From: an uncultured Oscillospiraceae bacterium
GTDB lineage: Bacteria; Bacillota; Clostridia; Oscillospirales; Oscillospiraceae
Assembly (NCBI GenBank): GCA_944385485.1
Contig: CALWXL010000001.1
Span: forward strand, 1-64,000
Direction: 5' to 3'
Length of the DNA stretch: 64,000 bases
The position numbers were made by a program, and so were the translations under genes. The first letter of the stretch is position 1; every line of letters starts with the position of its first letter. Under the pieces are notes generated by a model, which ran no database searches, was not told where the DNA came from, and worked only from the letters and a program-made list of their open reading frames with translations. This document shows, in pieces, positions 25,637-33,809 of the stretch.

Positions 25637-27070
25637 TTAGGCTAAATGGAGAGATTGAGCAAAGGCCTCCAGGGCCTGGGTAAAGCAGTCCATTGGGGCT
25701 CGCACGATACCTGCCCCCACCTGTCCCACGCCTGCCTTTTTGTGCGCCATCCCGGTATTGATCACCGGAGTGACTCCGGTGTCCACCACTTTGCGCACGT
25801 CAATGCCCATGGGTGCACCACGGAAATCCATGGTGGGAATGGTCAGTTGACTGTTGGAGCCTTGCGTAATTTGGTACATAGAACTGGTATAGTCCATGGC
25901 CGCCTGTACCGACTCCGCTCCCACAAATCGTACCACCGCAGGGGATGCTCCCATGGTAAAGCCACCAATGCCATACGTCTCTGTGATGGCGGAATCTCCC
26001 ATGTCCGGGTTGGCATCTTCCGGCCCATAGCCCGGGAAGAAGAGCCCCTCTGGCATGAGGACCGGAGCCTGGAACCACTGATCCCCCAGAGCGGAGATCT
26101 TGATGCCGAAATTGGTACCGTTGCGGCTCATAGCAGTCACCAGCGTGCAGTACGGAATCTCTTTCACTGTATCGCAGATACTCTTGCAGGCCGCCATGGC
26201 CAGGTTGAGGAAGAACTGGTCGTTTCCAGTGATGAAATCAGTTACTTCTCCCAGTACCTTTTGGTCATCGATGACTCGCACCAGTGAGGGGAGGACCGTG
26301 CGTGCAAACAGGGAGGAAGCCGCAATGTTGCGCTGGTGCATCTCATCTCCCATAGACAGCGCCTTGGCCATGATGACCTTTAAGTTGAAGGGGCCATGAA
26401 GCTCCACCGCTCGGTGCAGGGCCGGAGCCAGCACTTGCTCCAGCCATTTCAGTCTGGCAATCACCGAAGCATCGTTGGCGCCAAAGCGCATGACCTTTCC
26501 CAGCCCCTCATTGATGGTGCAGAATGCCACATTGCCAAAGGCCTTATTGACCACACGGAACAACGGCATGGACCAGGTAATCATACCCGTCATAGGGCCA
26601 ACACATTGCACGTTATGGTTGGGGCGGAAACGAATGCGTCCACTATGGATAAGCTTTAGCGCCTCTTCATCGGTTTCCGCCAGTCCCTCATAGCGAATGG
26701 CACCCAGAACAGCCCCTTGCATGGGCCCACACATCTCTTCCCAGGTCAGGGGCGGACCTGCATGTCCGATGGTGTAGCGATCCATATCCGGCAACACCTC
26801 ATGGGCGTACACCATTCCTGTCCACTCGGGATCTCCTGCCTCCATACGTGCAAATCCCTCACGGTTTGCCTTCTCGATGAGATTGTCAGGCAGATTTTGA
26901 AGCTTAGCCAAGATCTGTGCCAAGCGCACATCTCCCCCTGCCGGTGGTCTCCAATCCACCTGTACCGCTGGGACATGTTGAGCCTGTACCGCATCACAAA
27001 AAACATCCACGCCTACGTTGGCCACAGCCAGCTGAGAGGCAAACAACTGCTGAATGCGTTGATCGTTCAT
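25637..27070 (-). CDS. DUF1116 (YlbE/AllG-type) carbamoyltransferase subunit, copy 1 (long form)
   Basis: A 477-residue DUF1116 protein. Residues 1-60 are the extra N-terminal domain with VDWRPPAGGDVRLAQIL; the rest matches the shorter copies (IGHAGPPLTWEEMCGPMQGAV, MGDEMHQRN, NDQFFLNLAMAACK, EDANPDMGDSAITETYG). AAAGGAG precedes the ATG at 27070, 4 bases after the fdrA stop. Together with fdrA copy 2 and carbamate kinase it could form a complete module, given the DUF2877 protein from downstream. Confidence 0.88.
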   Translation of the reverse strand: MNDQRIQQLFASQLAVANVGVDVFCDAVQAQHVPAVQVDWRPPAGGDVRLAQILAKLQNLPDNLIEKANREGFARMEAGDPEWTGMVYAHEVLPDMDRYTIGHAGPPLTWEEMCGPMQGAVLGAIRYEGLAETDEEALKLIHSGRIRFRPNHNVQCVGPMTGMITWSMPLFRVVNKAFGNVAFCTINEGLGKVMRFGANDASVIARLKWLEQVLAPALHRAVELHGPFNLKVIMAKALSMGDEMHQRNIAASSLFARTVLPSLVRVIDDQKVLGEVTDFITGNDQFFLNLAMAACKSICDTVKEIPYCTLVTAMSRNGTNFGIKISALGDQWFQAPVLMPEGLFFPGYGPEDANPDMGDSAITETYGIGGFTMGASPAVVRFVGAESVQAAMDYTSSMYQITQGSNSQLTIPTMDFRGAPMGIDVRKVVDTGVTPVINTGMAHKKAGVGQVGAGIVRAPMDCFTQALEAFAQSLHLA

Positions 27071-27074
27071 GGCG

Positions 27075-28643
27075 TTACTCCTTTCCTTCCTGCCGCTGAC
27101 GGCGAATGATACAGGCTGCCAATCGGGCTGCCTGCGCATTACACGGCATAACCACAGCTCCCGCTTGTTCCAGAACCTGAATCTGCGTGCTGCGCACCTG
27201 TGGATCGCCTTCTGTGGCGGTCACAGAGGCAATCACCACAAGCTCTCGTCCTGCCTTGATCGCCATTTCCTTGACACGCTGAATGGCTGGAGCCAACTCC
27301 CCAGCTGGGTCCTGATGGGTTCCGTACCCTCCCACACAATCCAGCAGCAGTACCGCTACGCTGTCATCTTGTGCCTCACACTCCATACGCTCTACCCGTT
27401 GACGGAAGTCGATCATGGGGTGGGGCATTCCATTGGTAAAAAAGTCCTCGCCCATATCCAACAGGGTATCCCCTCGACTGGGCTCCCCATCCGGCAACTT
27501 CCAGGCTGGGTCCAGGGCAATGTTAGACCACGTGGAGATTCCTTCCTTTTGAAGCAGCAGCATGGTCTCATAACACAGCGTACCGCCGGAATACAGCCCT
27601 CGCAGGCAGGTTTGACCGGGGAGCAGCTGCGCACACAAGGTGTCGGCCAAATGCTCCAGTTTTTTGCTGTCATAGGCAGGCAACTGGATTGGGTTGCCCT
27701 GTTCTGCCAGAACGGCCAGCTTGGCTGCCTGTTCCAAATCATCTGCCCATACCACGCGGGAACCTGCCAACATAGAGGGATCTCCGCCCAAGAAAGCGGC
27801 AATCACCGGCTTGTCCACCGTTTCCAACTGTTTCAACATATCAGCCATGACCTCTTTGGCAGGAGGCTTTGAGAGAATGACAATGACCTGGGTGTTTGGA
27901 TCGTTGCGCAAAGCCTCCAGACACAGCGACATCATCCGTCCACCAACTTCTGCCTTCAAATCCCGGCCTCCGGTGCCCAGTGCCTGAGATACTCCACCGC
28001 CCAACTGATCGATGAGCACGGTAACCTCTTGCAGGCCTGTCCCAGCCGCTGCCACCAGTCCGATCTTTCCCCTACGTACTACGTTGGCAAAACCCAGAGC
28101 CGTTCCGTTGATGATTGTGGTACCGCAATCCGGGCCCATCATCAACAGCCCCTTTTCCAGCGCTATTTCTTTCAGTTCCACCTCGTCTTGGATGGATACA
28201 TTGTCACTGAACAGCAACACGTGCAGTCCCAATCCCAGAGCCTTCTCCGCCTCGGCTCTGGCATAGCGGCCAGGCACGGAAATAACGGCAAAATTGGTGC
28301 TGGGGTACTGGCTTTTGGCGCCAGGCAAAGACGTCGCATGGGCCTGAGTTTGCGTCTTAGCCGCAGACTTTTTTCCGCTAATAAACGTGTCAAAATATGC
28401 AATGGCAGCCTCTGCTGCCTGGCTGGTCTGCGCCTGTACGCCAATCACAGTGTCATTGACCCCAAACGGCGGAGTGTCCGGACCAATGAGTCCGGCATTA
28501 GTCATCAAATCCCGGTTGTGGTCCGTGCCCATCATAACCGCAGCATTGATGACCCCCTCCATCTGACGCATGGCACTGGAAGCTACCATCAGGGTCACAG
28601 AGTCAAAATACAGGTTCTTCCTCACTTGGTTTTTGGTTGTCAA
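27075..28643 (-). CDS. fdrA: FdrA-like acyl-CoA synthetase-fold protein (AllF type), copy 2
   Basis: A 522-residue FdrA homologue, first gene of the carbamoyl cluster. Its blocks parallel copy 1: VRKNLYFDSVTLM, MMGPDCGTTIINGTALGFAN, AAAGTGLQEVTVLI, GVSQALGTGGRDL, GGTLCYETM, HPMIDF. It has a longer Ala/Lys/Gln-rich linker around residues 85-115. The TTG at 28643 is chosen because it lies 5 bases after GGGAGGGG and aligns with the start of copy 1; the longer frame upstream would contain the promoter. Confidence 0.87.
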   Translation of the reverse strand: MTTKNQVRKNLYFDSVTLMVASSAMRQMEGVINAAVMMGTDHNRDLMTNAGLIGPDTPPFGVNDTVIGVQAQTSQAAEAAIAYFDTFISGKKSAAKTQTQAHATSLPGAKSQYPSTNFAVISVPGRYARAEAEKALGLGLHVLLFSDNVSIQDEVELKEIALEKGLLMMGPDCGTTIINGTALGFANVVRRGKIGLVAAAGTGLQEVTVLIDQLGGGVSQALGTGGRDLKAEVGGRMMSLCLEALRNDPNTQVIVILSKPPAKEVMADMLKQLETVDKPVIAAFLGGDPSMLAGSRVVWADDLEQAAKLAVLAEQGNPIQLPAYDSKKLEHLADTLCAQLLPGQTCLRGLYSGGTLCYETMLLLQKEGISTWSNIALDPAWKLPDGEPSRGDTLLDMGEDFFTNGMPHPMIDFRQRVERMECEAQDDSVAVLLLDCVGGYGTHQDPAGELAPAIQRVKEMAIKAGRELVVIASVTATEGDPQVRSTQIQVLEQAGAVVMPCNAQAARLAACIIRRQRQEGKE

Positions 28644-28723
28644 GCGAACCCCTCCCGTCATAAGTGTGAAATATTCATTGGCCGTCCAAGCACCGGACGA
28701 CACAGTTCCATGGTTACACCACC

Positions 28724-28752
28724 AGAATACCATCCCCATTCCTGTGCTTCAA
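28724..28752 (-). promoter_or_regulatory. Probable promoter of the carbamoyl cluster
   Basis: On the minus strand: TTGAAG, 17 bases, TATTCT, about 80 bases before the fdrA start. It is divergent from the pucR promoter, so a PucR operator is expected between them; no clear palindrome was seen. Confidence 0.5.
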
Positions 28753-28808
28753 TGTAGGATACTCCGAAGCAAACGGTGTTTTTTTGTTCCCTGTGCACAA
28801 AAATCATA

Positions 28809-28837
28809 TTGCTTTCCCGGAAGAAATCGGGTAATGT
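28809..28837 (+). promoter_or_regulatory. Probable promoter of pucR
   Basis: TTGCTT, 17 bases, TAATGT, 37 bases before the pucR ATG. Confidence 0.55.
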
Positions 28838-28874
28838 ATAGGAATCAGGACAGCACAAAAGGGGAGAGGACCAT

Positions 28875-30548
28875 ATGGAGTTTACTGTGGCAGATTTTCT
28901 GTCTGTTTCCGAGCTGGATGGTATCCGTCTGGTTGCCGGGCATCAAGGCCTGGACCGGGCCATCACCCGCACCAACATCATTGATAACCCGGACAGTTTG
29001 GACTGGTTTATGCCGGGAGAGCTGGTGCTCAGCAGCGGCTATTTATTCCAACAGCAGCCCCATCTGCAGGCAGAGATCATTCCAGCTCTGGCCAACATCG
29101 GTTGCGCCGGGCTGTGTATCAAAACCGGTCGATATTTTCAAACTCTGCCAACTTCTATGGTTCAACAGGCTCAGGACCTGGACTTTCCCCTCATTGAACT
29201 TCCCTTTGGTCACTCTCTGTCCACTGCCATGGATGCCGTCAATCGCCAGCTAACCGCGCAGGGTGAGCACCGTCTGGAGAAAACGCTGGCCATCCACCGA
29301 GAAGTCATGCAGACTGCTCTCACTTCCACTGGTCTGCATAACCTGACAGAAACCCTGGTACGGCTGATCGGGAACCCTGTCATGGTCACAGACAGTAGTT
29401 GGAACCTACTCTGTCATCAAGACCGCGGAGATAATCCCTATCCGCTTTCCGATTTCGTCAACACTACCCCTCGCCGCCCTCCGTTTTCTGAGGAATTCCT
29501 ACAGACGCTTCCCAACAGCCTGCGCCACTATAAAAAGGCTGTAACCCGCAGTTATCCGGTCAGTGGGGGCGCCAACGTCCGCTGCCGCATTCGTCCCATC
29601 GCCGCCCACGATTATATCTATGGCTATATCATCGTTTGGGAGTCCGTGCGTCCTATGACTGAGCTGGATTTCGTGGCAGTGGAGCAAGTCGCTGTGGTCG
29701 CTGCCCTGGAACGCATCCGGGCCAAAGAAGTAGAACAGAGCAAACTACGGGTACGGAAAGACTTCCTCTCCGACCTTTTGGCCGATAACATCGGCTCTGT
29801 TAACGCCGCTCGCTCCCTGGCCAAACTCCACGGTCTGCCCTTTGACTGTCCATACCGCTGCTTGATTTTGCGGGAAAAGCAGATGTCTGGCACCAATCAA
29901 GAAAACTTTCTCTCCCACTTGGACGCGTTATCCGCCGCGGTGACGCAGGGTGCCAGGGAATTTGGCCTTCATGTCGTCACAGTTCCCCAAGGCATTCAGC
30001 TGGCTGTATTGATCCAACTGGACAACCTGGCTGCCGAGGACACGCAAACCCTACGGGCTGCTCTGGCTCGTATGGTGACCTTGTCCGAATCCTCCATCTC
30101 GGATTGCAGTATCTTGGCTGTTCTAGGGAAAAGCGTCCATCATCTAGGCCAAATCAGCCGTAGCTTTCGCGATACCCAGAGCGGAATTCAGATGGCCTTG
30201 GCCGCGGGAATGGAGGACCCTGTGATCATCACCGATGATTTTGCCGTGTACCAGCTGCTCAGCGAGAACATAGATCGGGATGCCCTGCGTCGTTTCTGTC
30301 AGTCCAGCATTGGCCCCTTGCTCAGTCATGACCAAAAGCATGGCACCCAGTTTACCCAAACTCTGGACTGCTACTTTGCCCATAACGGCAGCATCACGGA
30401 TGCTGCCAAACACATGTACATCCATCGCAACACCTACATCTATCGGCTGGAAAAGATCAAGGCTCTTCTGGGAACAGACCTGCGCAATCCACGGAAACTC
30501 CTGGAGTTGCAGCTGGGGCTGATGGCCGACCATATACTGAAAGCCTGA
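28875..30548 (+). CDS. pucR: PucR-family transcriptional regulator
   Basis: A 557-residue regulator: N-terminal PucR domain (residues 1-125, TVADFLSVSELDGIRLVAG), a central GGDEF-like/CdaR region, and a C-terminal PucR-type helix-turn-helix (GSITDAAKHMYIHRNTYIYR). Members regulate purine (ureide) and related nitrogen catabolism. It is divergent from the FdrA/AllG cluster with a 231-base gap and is its likely regulator, sensing an intermediate. The α/β-hydrolase gene follows 8 bases downstream and is presumably co-transcribed. Confidence 0.9.
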   Translation: MEFTVADFLSVSELDGIRLVAGHQGLDRAITRTNIIDNPDSLDWFMPGELVLSSGYLFQQQPHLQAEIIPALANIGCAGLCIKTGRYFQTLPTSMVQQAQDLDFPLIELPFGHSLSTAMDAVNRQLTAQGEHRLEKTLAIHREVMQTALTSTGLHNLTETLVRLIGNPVMVTDSSWNLLCHQDRGDNPYPLSDFVNTTPRRPPFSEEFLQTLPNSLRHYKKAVTRSYPVSGGANVRCRIRPIAAHDYIYGYIIVWESVRPMTELDFVAVEQVAVVAALERIRAKEVEQSKLRVRKDFLSDLLADNIGSVNAARSLAKLHGLPFDCPYRCLILREKQMSGTNQENFLSHLDALSAAVTQGAREFGLHVVTVPQGIQLAVLIQLDNLAAEDTQTLRAALARMVTLSESSISDCSILAVLGKSVHHLGQISRSFRDTQSGIQMALAAGMEDPVIITDDFAVYQLLSENIDRDALRRFCQSSIGPLLSHDQKHGTQFTQTLDCYFAHNGSITDAAKHMYIHRNTYIYRLEKIKALLGTDLRNPRKLLELQLGLMADHILKA

Positions 30549-30556
30549 GGTGAATC

Positions 30557-31402
30557 ATGGAAACCCATTTTGTTCACAGCCACGGTATGGATATCCCCAT
30601 AAATGTTCATCTCTGCTCTGGTCATGCAAAGGCAACCATCGTTTATTACCATGGCGGTGGGCTGATGTACGGCAGCGGAGGGGATTTGCCTTTGGAATAC
30701 GTGGAGACCATCTGCAGCGCAGGATACCATCTGGTGTGTATGAATTATCTATTGGCTCCTGAAAGCCCCTTGTCCCACATCATAGACAGCGCCTATGACG
30801 GGCTGAATTGGCTATTGCAACACAAGACGCATCTTCTGGGCCGTGAGGACTGCCCATATGTCCTCTTCGGGCGATCCGCCGGAGCATTTCTGGCACTTAT
30901 CCTGGCAAACCGGCTACGGGAAGAGGGGAAAGCACTGCCTTCCGCCTTATGGCTGTTTTATGGCTACTATAACCTCAGGCATTCGGAATTTTCCGGTCCC
31001 AGCAAGTACTATCAAAGTCTGCCTCACATTCCTTCTGAACTGGTTCCCTCCTTTCACCAAGCCCAGCCACGCACCCAGGCTCGTGTGGAAGAGCGTTATT
31101 TCCTCTACGTCTACGCCCGGCAGCAGGGAATGTGGCCCAAAATGCTGGGAGCAACGAGCGGGGAAGAAGTGCCTCGCTCTCAGCTGACTTTGCTTCCTCC
31201 AGCTTTCCTCACAGCATCTACCGGAGACCGAGACGTTCCCTTTACATTCTCTCAGACTATGCATGTGAGCATGCCCAATTCCTTCTTTCTCCCGGTCTAT
31301 GGGTTGGAGCACGACTATGACCGGGATCCCCAACGTCCCGAGAGCCAAGCTCTCTACCAACAGGCCATTCAGTGGTTGGATGGCATTCTGTTCTCTCCGT
31401 AA
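30557..31402 (+). CDS. α/β-hydrolase (HSL-type esterase/carbamoylase-like)
   Basis: A 281-residue α/β-hydrolase. It shows the oxyanion motif YYHGGGLMYGS, the nucleophile elbow FGRSAGA (Ser), a late Asp (TGDRDVPF) and a His (LEHDYD), all in family order. That is a hormone-sensitive-lipase-like arrangement; the substrate could be an ester or amide. It follows pucR by 8 bases. Its stop codon is only one base from the right recombination arm, so it is the last gene of the element. Confidence 0.82.
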   Translation: METHFVHSHGMDIPINVHLCSGHAKATIVYYHGGGLMYGSGGDLPLEYVETICSAGYHLVCMNYLLAPESPLSHIIDSAYDGLNWLLQHKTHLLGREDCPYVLFGRSAGAFLALILANRLREEGKALPSALWLFYGYYNLRHSEFSGPSKYYQSLPHIPSELVPSFHQAQPRTQARVEERYFLYVYARQQGMWPKMLGATSGEEVPRSQLTLLPPAFLTASTGDRDVPFTFSQTMHVSMPNSFFLPVYGLEHDYDRDPQRPESQALYQQAIQWLDGILFSP

Positions 31403-31403
31403 T

Positions 31404-31432
31404 GGGTGTCATATCAACCCTTCTGTACCTAC
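31404..31432. repeat. Recombination (att) site at the right end of the element
   Basis: The plus-strand arm 31404-31427 (GGGTGTCATATC, then AACCCTTCTGTA) is an inverted copy of 7765-7788 with one mismatch, followed by CC (the GG of the minus-strand core) and TAC. The host side continues into the cotJC 5' part. Confidence 0.85.
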
Positions 31433-31612
31433 ATCGGTGAGGAGACCTTTCAGCTCAGGCCATGGCATAGAGTACCGCTGACTGAGGTAGCGCAGAGATG
31501 CCCCAAGCTCTCCGTCAGGTCCACCATACTGACTGATGATCAACGCGGCCAGTTTGGGGTTCGTGTTTTTGATGCGCACCGGGTACTGCAACTTCTTTTC
31601 ATAGACAAACAT
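31409..31612 (-). CDS. cotJC: cotJC, 5' part (N-terminal 61 residues), cut off by the element
   Basis: Encodes 67 residues of which the first 64 (from MFVYEKKLQYPVRIK to DVGTE) are the N-terminus of CotJC, including the metal-ligand glutamate in GGPDGELG. The frame then enters the element, adds three residues and stops, so the peptide lacks the whole rest of the catalase fold. Its ATG overlaps the cotJAB stop by one base, as expected of a cotJ operon. The matching 3' part lies at 7345-7767 on the same strand. In the excised state the two form one gene. Confidence 0.9.
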   Translation of the reverse strand: MFVYEKKLQYPVRIKNTNPKLAALIISQYGGPDGELGASLRYLSQRYSMPWPELKGLLTDVGTEGLI

Positions 31613-32070
31613 TAGCGATGACCTCCTTCTTGCTGATACTCCCAGGGCCAGGGATCATTGAGCCAGGTGTACTGATCTTGGTCGGCGGCCGCCTGCTGGG
31701 TGAGGGGACCGTACATGGCCTCATAACGGCGACGACCTTCTCGCGCCAATTTTCCGTATTCCCGGAACAGCTCAAAGGCCTCTTTATCTTCGGGATGAGT
31801 GTCCAGGTACATGCCCAATTCGGTGAGTACAAAGCTCAATGCCTGCAGCTCCAAAGCCCCGGTTTGAGCCGGAGTGGCCGCCACAGTGTTGATTTGGAAG
31901 GGAAGATTCAAGCCGGGAAACAACGTCCCATTGGCCAAAGCTTCTTGCTGAGAATAGGTCTGGCTTCCCGTCTGCTGGAAAGGAACATAGGGTACCGCCA
32001 AAGGCGCACAGGGGGGCAGTGTGCCCTGTCCATCGGCATAGGGCCGTCTGTTGGTTTCACTCATATTCAA
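31612..32070 (-). CDS. cotJAB: CotJA-CotJB fusion protein (spore coat)
   Basis: A 152-residue protein joining two coat proteins that are separate in Bacillus. Residues about 20-60 are CotJA-like (VPYVPFQ, ALANGTLFPGLNLPF), and residues about 75-150 are CotJB-like (ELQALSFVLTELGMYLDTHP, PWPWEY). The TTG at 32070 lies 8 bases after GGAGG; an ATG at 32064 is the alternative. With cotJC it forms the cotJ operon, made in the mother cell. A weak sigma-K-like match (CATAGGATG with AC 15 bases upstream) lies at 32111-32138, not convincing on its own. Confidence 0.85.
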   Translation of the reverse strand: MNMSETNRRPYADGQGTLPPCAPLAVPYVPFQQTGSQTYSQQEALANGTLFPGLNLPFQINTVAATPAQTGALELQALSFVLTELGMYLDTHPEDKEAFELFREYGKLAREGRRRYEAMYGPLTQQAAADQDQYTWLNDPWPWEYQQEGGHR

Positions 32071-32158
32071 AAGGGTTTCCTCCTTCATAAGCTTAGTATC
32101 ACAGCCACTCCATCCTATGCCGTGGCCTATCTAAGTGCTCATCCTGGAAAACTAGATA

Positions 32159-32187
32159 TTGAAATATGGGCCATGATGTGTTACAAT
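32159..32187 (+). promoter_or_regulatory. Sigma-A promoter of scfA
   Basis: TTGAAA, 17 bases, TACAAT, 31 bases before the SCIFF ATG. Confidence 0.75.
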
Positions 32188-32218
32188 GCAGATAACTAAG
32201 CTGAATGGAGGGATATCC

Positions 32219-32362
32219 ATGACTCACGTCAAAACTCTCAACGGTGCTACCCTGAAGCAGAGCGCTGCCCACGGTGGTTGCGGCGAGTGCCAGACCTCTT
32301 GCCAGTCCGCTTGCAAGACTTCCTGCACTGTTGCCAATCAGAAGTGTGAGAACAATCACTAA
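32219..32362 (+). CDS. scfA: SCIFF: six-cysteine peptide precursor
   Basis: A 47-residue peptide with exactly six cysteines (C21, C24, C28, C32, C36, C43) in the invariant clostridial pattern GCGECQTSCQSACKTSC. It is the substrate of the radical-SAM enzyme encoded just downstream, which links cysteine sulfur to a threonine (thioether, sactipeptide class). GGAGG lies before the ATG. It is too short for many gene finders. SCIFF is nearly universal in Clostridia; its function is still unknown. Confidence 0.95.
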   Translation: MTHVKTLNGATLKQSAAHGGCGECQTSCQSACKTSCTVANQKCENNH

Positions 32363-32380
32363 TCATTGATTTGACACCGG

Positions 32381-32409
32381 AAAGGGTGGGCCTTGTCCCA
32401 CCCTTTTTC
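32381..32409 (+). terminator. Terminator or attenuator between scfA and scfB
   Basis: GGGTGGG and CCCACCC form a short GC stem followed by five T, between the peptide gene and its maturase. Partial read-through would give much more peptide than enzyme. Confidence 0.75.
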
Positions 32410-32432
32410 TGTGTGTTTGAAGGAGAACAACT

Positions 32433-33794
32433 ATGGTACATACTTTTCACTGTTTGGATGCCAACATTGCCGTGGATGTAAACAGCGGTGCCGTGCATGT
32501 GTTGGATCAGACTGCCTACGACCTACTCTCCATTTTGGATGGTCCCATGGCAGAACATTGTCCTGACGAGGTAGCCGCTCAGCTGCCCCAGTACGACCGT
32601 GAATCCCTGAACTGCGCCTGGGAAGATCTTTACCACCTGCAGCAGGAGGGGCTTCTCTTTACCGACGACAGCTACATCGATCCAGAAGCTGCCGTTCTGA
32701 TGCAGAAGGACGCTCCAGTCAAAGCCCTGTGTCTCCACGTCTCCCACGATTGCAACCTGCGTTGTAAGTACTGCTTCGCCTCCACCGGAGACTTCGGGAC
32801 CGGACATCGCATGACCATGAATGTAGAGACCGCCAAGAAAGCCATTGACTTTGTCATTGCCCGCTCCGGCCAGCGCCGCAACATCGAAGTGGACTTCTTT
32901 GGCGGAGAGCCCCTGATGGCCATGGACACCGTGAAAGCCACGGTGGAATATGCCCGTTCTCTGGAAAAGGAGCACAACAAAAACTTCCGCTTCACCATCA
33001 CCACCAACGGCATCTTGCTGGATGACGAGAACATTGCATACATCAACGAGAACATGTCCAACGCCGTTCTCTCTCTGGATGGTCGCCCCGAGGTCAATGA
33101 CAATATGCGTCCCACCGTCAATGGTAAGGGCAGCTATGATGTGATCCTCCCCAAGTTCCAGAAACTTGTGGCTGGACGTGGTGACAAGGATTACTACTTG
33201 CGTGGAACCTTTACCCGCAACAATCGGGATTTTGCCCAGGATGTCATCCACATTGCAGACCAAGGCTTCCACAATGTGTCTGTGGAGCCTGTGGTGGGAG
33301 ATGCCAAGTACGACTACACCTTCAAAGAGGAAGATCTCCCCGGGATTTTGGAGGAGTATGAGAACCTGGCCCGGGAGCTTCTGGACCGGGACGACATCAA
33401 CTTCTTCCATTTCAATGTAGATCTCACCCAGGGCCCCTGCGTCATCAAGCGTATGCGTGGCTGCGGCGCTGGCTGCGAGTACGTGGCCATTACTCCCGAC
33501 GGTGATATCTATCCCTGTCACCAGTTTGTGGGCAAGGAAGAGTACAAAATGGGTAATGTCTATGAGAATACCTTCGATATGGACATTTCCCGCAAATTTG
33601 CTGGCTTGAACATCTACACCCGTCCGGACTGCAAGGATTGCTGGGCTCGCTTCTATTGTAGCGGCGGTTGTTCCGCCTCCAACCTGGAAGTCAATGGCGA
33701 TATGATGATTCCCAACCGCTTTGGCTGTGATATGCAGCGTAAGCGTTTGGAGTGCGCCATTGCCATGAAGGCTCATCGAGCTGGCATGGTATAA
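32433..33794 (+). CDS. scfB: SCIFF radical-SAM/SPASM maturase
   Basis: A 453-residue sactisynthase. The N-terminal 90 residues form a RiPP-recognition-like region. The radical SAM motif CNLRCKYC (around residue 110) is followed by a SAM barrel, and the SPASM domain with its cysteine clusters (CVIKRMRGCGAGC, YPCHQFVG, CKDCWARFYCSGGC) binds two further Fe-S clusters. AAGGAG before the ATG. Its substrate is the peptide at 32219-32362. Confidence 0.95.
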   Translation: MVHTFHCLDANIAVDVNSGAVHVLDQTAYDLLSILDGPMAEHCPDEVAAQLPQYDRESLNCAWEDLYHLQQEGLLFTDDSYIDPEAAVLMQKDAPVKALCLHVSHDCNLRCKYCFASTGDFGTGHRMTMNVETAKKAIDFVIARSGQRRNIEVDFFGGEPLMAMDTVKATVEYARSLEKEHNKNFRFTITTNGILLDDENIAYINENMSNAVLSLDGRPEVNDNMRPTVNGKGSYDVILPKFQKLVAGRGDKDYYLRGTFTRNNRDFAQDVIHIADQGFHNVSVEPVVGDAKYDYTFKEEDLPGILEEYENLARELLDRDDINFFHFNVDLTQGPCVIKRMRGCGAGCEYVAITPDGDIYPCHQFVGKEEYKMGNVYENTFDMDISRKFAGLNIYTRPDCKDCWARFYCSGGCSASNLEVNGDMMIPNRFGCDMQRKRLECAIAMKAHRAGMV

Positions 33795-33809
33795 TCCTTT
33801 ACACCGATT

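Larger units (their letters stand above)
7765..31429. mobile_element. Skin-like intervening element interrupting cotJC (about 23.7 kb)
   Basis: It is bounded by recombination sites at 7763-7788 and 31404-31432, which share the core GTAGG and carry 24-bp element-side arms as inverted repeats. Precise excision at the GG would rebuild cotJC in frame and give a circle of about 23,665 bp with a palindromic attP. A large serine recombinase (12111-13622) lies inside, preceded by a small overlapping gene. The cargo is metabolic and stress-related: bcp, yaaA, a BlaI/M56 locus, alkylation repair genes, tRNA-Pro, and a carbamoyltransferase/carbamate kinase cluster with transporters and PucR. No phage structural, replication or conjugation genes are seen. 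Whether it still excises, and whether only in the mother cell, is inferred by analogy with skin. Confidence 0.8.

Noticed and set aside
7765..31427. Invertible DNA segment bounded by the 24-bp inverted repeats
   Set aside because: Both cotJC halves are on the same strand and in the right order, and inversion would not join them. The inverted arms are better explained as the two halves of one symmetric attP.
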